Shown: one piece after another, positions 59,922 to 64,000 of the stretch | Layout of the letters: every line of letters starts with the position of its first letter | How positions within the stretch are numbered: position 1 is the first letter of the stretch | Assembly: GCF_000993785.3 (NCBI RefSeq) | Contig: NZ_CP009922.3 | Coordinates: 2,976,001 to 3,040,000 of the forward strand | Direction: 5' to 3' | Length of the DNA: 64,000 nt | From: Streptomyces xiamenensis | GTDB lineage: Bacteria > Actinomycetota > Actinomycetes > Streptomycetales > Streptomycetaceae | The notes under the pieces: generated by a model | Database searches by the model: none | Seen by the model: the letters and a program-made list of their open reading frames with translations, nothing else | What the model was told of the DNA's origin: nothing | Translations under genes and position numbers: made by a program

Positions 59922-60353
59922 ATGTCCGACTGGGACGCGGAGTGGGCCGCTGCCAAGGAGGCGGCGCGCGAGGAGATCGCGCGCACCCGGCTGAACACGC
60001 ACGAGGGCGGCGGGGCCGGCGGCAACAGCGGCCTGACGGTGACGGCCGGCGCGAAGGAAGCGGCGGCGGCCTACCTGGAGGAGGAGCTGAAGCCGGCGGT
60101 GACCAGGGAAGGCGCCCTCGTGATGGCGGCCTCCGTGCGCTCGGCGGCCCGGATGGCGGGCTGGCGCTCCGCCGCCGGGCTGGCGCACGCGTCCCAGGCA
60201 TGGGAGCACAAGCTGTCGGCCCTCGGTGAGTGGCTGGAACTGGAGGCGCAGGCGCTGCGAGGGGTATCGCAGGCGTTCGTCCACCAGGAGGCCCAGATCG
60301 TGAACGACCTGCAGGCCATCCGCGCGACCCCCATCAACGGGATACCCGACTGA
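59922..60353 (+). CDS. Small helical protein of ESX-effector-like island
   Basis: 143 residues beginning MSDWDAEWAAAKEAAREEIA, mostly amphipathic helix with an Ala/Glu pattern, plus a Gly-rich hinge (~30-40, EGGGAGGNSG). Its size and helicity are like WXG100-related partners, but no WXG is seen. One bp separates it from the next large gene, so the two are probably co-expressed. No family recognised. Confidence 0.6.
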   Translation: MSDWDAEWAAAKEAAREEIARTRLNTHEGGGAGGNSGLTVTAGAKEAAAAYLEEELKPAVTREGALVMAASVRSAARMAGWRSAAGLAHASQAWEHKLSALGEWLELEAQALRGVSQAFVHQEAQIVNDLQAIRATPINGIPD

Positions 60354-60354
60354 C

Positions 60355-62652
60355 ATGGTGTCCTATCGCGAGGTCGCCGAGCAGGACTTCGGCGCGCTGA
60401 TCTCGGCGGCCGAGTCGTGGGAGCGCGCGGCGGAGGGCTTCGGGGAGGCCGAGGCGGACCACCGTACCCGCGTCTACCACGCCACCAGCGGCAACGCCGA
60501 GGTGTGGAGCGGCCTGAGTGCCGACGCGGCCACCGACCGGTTCGCGGCGACCGAACGCGAACTGGCGGCGGCCCAGGAGGAGTGCCGGGGCATCGCGCGG
60601 CTGTTGCGGGACGGCGAGGCGGAACTGACCCGGCTGCGCGGCCGGCTGATGTCGCTGGTGGAGGAGGCGAGGGCGGCGGGCTTCGCCGTGAACGCCGACG
60701 GCCACGTGTCGGTCGCCGACCGGCAGCCGAACGACCCGGAGACGCAGCGGCTCGACGAGGTCGCCGCCGAATGGCGTCTGGAACTGGACCGGGCGGTGTC
60801 GCTGGTGGCGGCGGCGGATGTGAGCCTGGCCCTGGAGCTGAAGGACGCGACAACCGGCCTGGACCTCATGGGCGGTGGGATCTTCAACGGTGCCGCGCTG
60901 ACGGACGCGCAGGTCCCGCCGGGGAAGCAGGCGGCGGAACTGGCCCTGCGGCTCAACGAGCAGGGCGAGCTCTCCGAGCAGGAGTGGTTCGAGCTGAACC
61001 AGCTGATGGCCAGCCACGCGGACGACGCGGCGTTCAACCGCCACCTGCTGACGGAACTGGGAGCCGACGGCCTGCTCGCGCTGTCCGCCCAGGTGGCGGG
61101 CCACTTGGGCGACGGCGGCGACGAGGAATCCCGCCGGCGCTACGCCATCCTCGAACAGCGCCTCGCGAACACGGTGGCGGTGGCCACCCAGACCCCGGCC
61201 CTGGACGGGGGAATCCCGTACGGACAGTGGATCCACACGGAGGAAGGCCGGTTCTACGAGGGCTGGATGACCGACCTGCGCGAGGCGGGCACCACGCGCT
61301 ATCCCGCCCCGGGGCTGACCGACCACAGTGTGACCGGCTACCAACTCCTGGCCACCGTGCTGTCCTCGGGCGAGGGTTACCCGGACCGTTTCCTCCGGGA
61401 CCTGGCCGACGACATCCGTACGGCGGAGGACCCCTCTCGCGGCGGAAGCCAGGACATCTGGCAGCAGCGTGCCGAGGAGGGAAACGTCGACGGTCTGAGC
61501 GCCGCGGAACTGGATCGCTTCGCCCTGGACCCTCTGGACGCCGTTCTCGGCCTCATGGCGGCAGCACCGGACACGTCGGCCGCCTACCTCGACCCGGACG
61601 CCAACGACAACCTGGACTACTTCCTGCACGACCGGAAGTGGAACCATCTCGTGCACTACGGCGAGATGGACATGAACGACCACGCCTACGGCGGGGGAGA
61701 CAGCATCACGGCGCGGCCCACCGAGCCGGACGGAGCCCGCGACGGCCTGGTCAACGCCTTGGAGGCGGCGACCACCGGCATCCCCATGGGCACCGACTCC
61801 CCACCGGCGGACCGCGCCCTGAACCGCACGGAGGAGGGCGCCCGTGTGATGGAACATCTTGTCGCCGCCTTCTCGGAGGACGAGGGCGCGCTGATCGCGG
61901 ATGACGGCGACTGGTCCTTCATGCGGCCGGAACTGGGGCGGATGACGGCTGCGTACGTGGGTGACTTCCAATTCGCGGTCGGTGGCAAGATCGAAGTGAT
62001 GCCCATTCCGGATCCGAGGCTGGATCTGGAGGGAGTAAAGGTGGACAAATTCCTCGGCCAGCTGGGGAGAGATCCAGATGCCTATGGATACCTGACGACG
62101 GCCCAGCAGGCCTATACTGCGGCTACCGTCGACTACGCGCTGAATTCCTCCGCCGGGTCCGATGCGATTCTGGAGCAGCGGCTGGAACATGCTGTCGCTC
62201 CTGGGGCAATGATGGCTGGAATCCTCGCAGAGGCCCGCGCTCAAGCCGTGTACGCGGACGGCGTTGCCGCGGATGAGGAGTACAACCAAAAGGTCGAATC
62301 TGCCCTTGAGTTCTCCGGCCTGATTCTCGACGAAGTGGCATCCAAGGTTGCCGACTCGCTTCCGGTGGGAGGCTCCTTCATCAGTTGGGGAGTGGAGCAG
62401 CTGAACGATGCAGTCGTTGATTCGCTTGTACGGGACAACAGTGCGGCGGTCGCTGATGATGTGGACAGCGCGTACCGCCAGTGGCGTCAGGAGGCGATCG
62501 ACGCTGCGGTCAGGGCGGTTGAAATCTCTGGTGCATCCCACAGCGACGATATGCGCCAGCACTTCGGAAACTCGGTGAATCTTGACGTTCAGCAGTTTTT
62601 TCATACCAAGATCAGCTGGGACCCCGGGGGTATGCCGAACGATGAATCGTGA
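60355..62652 (+). CDS. Large DUF6571-like ESX-associated protein
   Basis: 765 residues. The N-terminal ~130 residues (AESWERAAEGFGEAEADHRT, then AELTRLRGRLMSLVEEARAA) are a long helical WXG-like hairpin; ~180-560 resemble the Streptomyces group catalogued as DUF6571; the last ~230 residues are diverse. GC falls sharply in the C-terminal third (62281-62340 is 31/60 G+C against ~75% upstream), a mark of recently exchanged effector ends. ATG at 60355. It overlaps the lipoprotein by 11 bp. Confidence 0.65.
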   Translation: MVSYREVAEQDFGALISAAESWERAAEGFGEAEADHRTRVYHATSGNAEVWSGLSADAATDRFAATERELAAAQEECRGIARLLRDGEAELTRLRGRLMSLVEEARAAGFAVNADGHVSVADRQPNDPETQRLDEVAAEWRLELDRAVSLVAAADVSLALELKDATTGLDLMGGGIFNGAALTDAQVPPGKQAAELALRLNEQGELSEQEWFELNQLMASHADDAAFNRHLLTELGADGLLALSAQVAGHLGDGGDEESRRRYAILEQRLANTVAVATQTPALDGGIPYGQWIHTEEGRFYEGWMTDLREAGTTRYPAPGLTDHSVTGYQLLATVLSSGEGYPDRFLRDLADDIRTAEDPSRGGSQDIWQQRAEEGNVDGLSAAELDRFALDPLDAVLGLMAAAPDTSAAYLDPDANDNLDYFLHDRKWNHLVHYGEMDMNDHAYGGGDSITARPTEPDGARDGLVNALEAATTGIPMGTDSPPADRALNRTEEGARVMEHLVAAFSEDEGALIADDGDWSFMRPELGRMTAAYVGDFQFAVGGKIEVMPIPDPRLDLEGVKVDKFLGQLGRDPDAYGYLTTAQQAYTAATVDYALNSSAGSDAILEQRLEHAVAPGAMMAGILAEARAQAVYADGVAADEEYNQKVESALEFSGLILDEVASKVADSLPVGGSFISWGVEQLNDAVVDSLVRDNSAAVADDVDSAYRQWRQEAIDAAVRAVEISGASHSDDMRQHFGNSVNLDVQQFFHTKISWDPGGMPNDES

Positions 62653-63214
62653 CCTGCGTCGCGCCTGGATCGGATTTTCCGTTGCATCGGCTGCGCTCTT
62701 GCTCTCCGCGTGCAGCAGCGGTCCAGCCGAGAGGAATTATTCCCTTCCCGATACCATGTGCGGTCTGGACCTGCCGGAAAATCTCTACGATCCGGTCTTC
62801 CCGCCGGGGAGTGAGAAAGAAGTGCTCGATTCCTTCGAGAAGTACGGTGGTTTGTTCGCTGGTCGTTCTTGCGTCATAGAGGTGGACGGAGAAGTCGCCA
62901 TCAGGTCCGAGACCACGGCCGGGGGCGACTTTCAGACCGTCATCGCGAGGGAGGGTGTGACCGTCGAGGAGGCCGAAGGGAGGCCTGTGGCAGGAGAGTT
63001 CGAGGCGATGGTCTGGCCCGGTCTTGCCGTCGCCAAGGCCCCGTGCACCGTACCGGTCAACTCGGATCACAACATGATGGAGGGCTTTCTGGTCTATCTC
63101 CAGGTAAGTCACCCGAAGGACGACGAGGAATCCGTCGAGGTCCTCTCCCGGCTGATCCAGCCCTACATGGCCGCCGCCATCGACGGCGTGCCCTGTGAGG
63201 AGCGCGCCGGCTAG
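62642..63214 (+). CDS. Lipoprotein overlapping the DUF6571-like gene
   Basis: 190 residues. Signal with lipobox LLLSACSS (Cys24), then a mature part with four more Cys (MCGLD, SCVIE, APCTV, VPCEE) that could form two disulfides. GC is also low (62821-62880 is 30/60). ATG at 62642, 11 bp before the previous stop. Encoding an exported lipoprotein beside an effector-like protein is reminiscent of toxin/immunity or receptor pairs; unproven. Confidence 0.75.
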   Translation: MNRDLRRAWIGFSVASAALLLSACSSGPAERNYSLPDTMCGLDLPENLYDPVFPPGSEKEVLDSFEKYGGLFAGRSCVIEVDGEVAIRSETTAGGDFQTVIAREGVTVEEAEGRPVAGEFEAMVWPGLAVAKAPCTVPVNSDHNMMEGFLVYLQVSHPKDDEESVEVLSRLIQPYMAAAIDGVPCEERAG

Positions 63215-63251
63215 GGTCTGGCCGGCGCGCCGGGACGGGGGAGAGTGCGGT

Positions 63252-64000
63252 TCAGCGTCCCGTCGGGTACTCCGGCAGGGTCAGGGACGAGTGCGTCGCC
63301 CGTCGCGCCTCGGCGTCCGCCGTCGCCAGTTCCTTCGCCATCGCCTCCGGGTCGCGGAGCAGCGCGTTGCGGGCGTCAAGCTGGGCACGCGTCGTCGGTA
63401 TGACGATCGTGCCGCCGCCGGTGGACAGCGCCTGGTTGCGCTCCGCGAAGGGGCGCATCCGGCGCTCGTACGCCGCGAAGGCCTCGGCGTGGTCCGCGTG
63501 CGAGGCGAGTTCGCCGGCCAGGACGTAGGCGCCGACGAGCGCGACGCTCGACCCCTGTCCGGAGAGGAAGGACGTCGCGTGCGCCGCGTCGCCCGCCAGC
63601 GCGACCCGCCCGCGGGACCAGGCGGGCATGTGGATCTGGCTCACGATGTCGAAGAAGAGGTCCTCGGACGCCCGCATCGCCGCCACCAGCCGTGGCACCT
63701 GCCACACCTGCTCGGGGAACTGCGAGGCGACCAGATCGCGTTGGGCGCGCGGGTCGCGGAACGCCTCGAAGGGCGGGGTGTCGCGCGCGAAGATGAGGAA
63801 TCCGTGCACGGGCTCGGAGGGCTCGTAGGCGTACGTGACCGCGCTGCGTCCCGGCTCACTCCAGATGAACGCCTCGTGCGAGAAGCCGGGTTCGTTGGGC
63901 AGGGTGAAGCCCGCGAAGACGTGCCCGAGGTAGCGGTGGAAGGGCTCCTCGGGCCCGAAGACCAGCCGGCGGGTGTTCGAGTGCAGTCCGTCCGCGCCGA
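63252..64000 (-). CDS. FAD-dependent monooxygenase, C-terminal part (runs off right edge)
   Basis: About 249 residues in the window. GADGLHSNTRRLVFG near the edge is the DG motif, and GRVALAGDAAHATSFLSGQG is the GD motif of class A (PHBH-type) flavoprotein hydroxylases. Only the N-terminal FAD fingerprint is missing because it lies beyond 64000. Such enzymes hydroxylate aromatic compounds or tailor polyketides; substrate unknown. Stop at 63252. Confidence 0.88.
   Translation of the reverse strand, partial: GADGLHSNTRRLVFGPEEPFHRYLGHVFAGFTLPNEPGFSHEAFIWSEPGRSAVTYAYEPSEPVHGFLIFARDTPPFEAFRDPRAQRDLVASQFPEQVWQVPRLVAAMRASEDLFFDIVSQIHMPAWSRGRVALAGDAAHATSFLSGQGSSVALVGAYVLAGELASHADHAEAFAAYERRMRPFAERNQALSTGGGTIVIPTTRAQLDARNALLRDPEAMAKELATADAEARRATHSSLTLPEYPTGR

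Noticed and set aside
1..64000. tRNA, rRNA, CRISPR, integrase/transposase or phage genes
   Set aside because: None recognised; no cloverleaf, array or recombinase motif stood out. Small RNAs cannot be excluded by eye.

Overview
This 64-kb window is very GC-rich (many 60-base stretches are near 70-75% GC), uses GTG and occasional TTG starts, and is packed with ATGA/GTGA stop-start overlaps. Together with a Streptomyces-type ESX locus, two branched-chain keto acid dehydrogenase (bkd) clusters, a bacterial proteasome activator and a mycothiol-type isomerase homologue, this points to Streptomyces or a close relative. No rRNA, tRNA, CRISPR array or complete transposon was recognised.

Layout. (1) 1-10.4 kb: a type VII (ESX) secretion locus. 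One arm, on the minus strand, encodes small helical WXG100-like proteins and the N-terminal part of a large LXG/WXG-type effector that runs off the left edge. The divergent arm encodes a one-helix membrane protein, EccD, a MinD/ParA-like ATPase, the three-ATPase-domain motor EccC and an ESX-associated protein of unknown role. eccB, eccE and mycP are not visible. (2) 10.5-17.5 kb: an M18 aminopeptidase, a mycothiol-dependent-isomerase-like protein, two divergent membrane Ser/Thr kinases (one with a PASTA-like extracellular end, one with a disordered tail) and an APH-like phosphotransferase. (3) 17.5-21.7 kb: an IclR - CoA-transferase - citryl-CoA-lyase-like operon, a flavin-split-barrel protein and an orphan NarL-type response regulator. 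(4) 21.8-25.8 kb: bkd cluster 2 (E1alpha, E1beta, E2), whose E1alpha carries a histone-H1-like Lys/Ala repeat tail and which lies behind a 26-bp palindrome. (5) 25.8-36.1 kb: proteasome activator Bpa, a PadR-controlled ABC transporter, a small secreted protein, a quinone oxidoreductase, a MobA-like - MoeA - K+ channel operon and a small secreted protein. (6) 36.3-40.5 kb: bkd cluster 1 with the divergent Lrp-type regulator BkdR. (7) 40.6-55.8 kb: a DHFR/RibD-like reductase, a bacterial nitric oxide synthase, a TetR regulator (PaaR-like) divergent from paaN, assorted regulators, a frameshifted membrane protein, an HTTM/DUF5819/RNA-methyltransferase operon, and paaABCDE for phenylacetyl-CoA epoxidation. 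(8) 55.8-64 kb: an alpha/beta hydrolase, an acetyltransferase, a MarR-like regulator, a scar formed from two truncated genes, a DUF885 hydrolase, a second ESX-effector-like island of lower GC at its 3' end, and the end of an FAD monooxygenase that runs off the right edge.

How the parts connect. Both bkd clusters feed acyl-CoA starters for branched fatty acids and polyketides. An identical 14-bp palindrome lies upstream of paaN/paaR and of paaA, and a one-mismatch copy lies upstream of bkdA1. One TetR protein may therefore tie phenylacetate catabolism to branched-chain amino acid catabolism. Other regulatory highlights are tandem PadR operators on a leaderless promoter and a SoxR-box-like element in a 19-bp promoter spacer. 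All functional assignments rest on motifs and family knowledge recalled without database searches.
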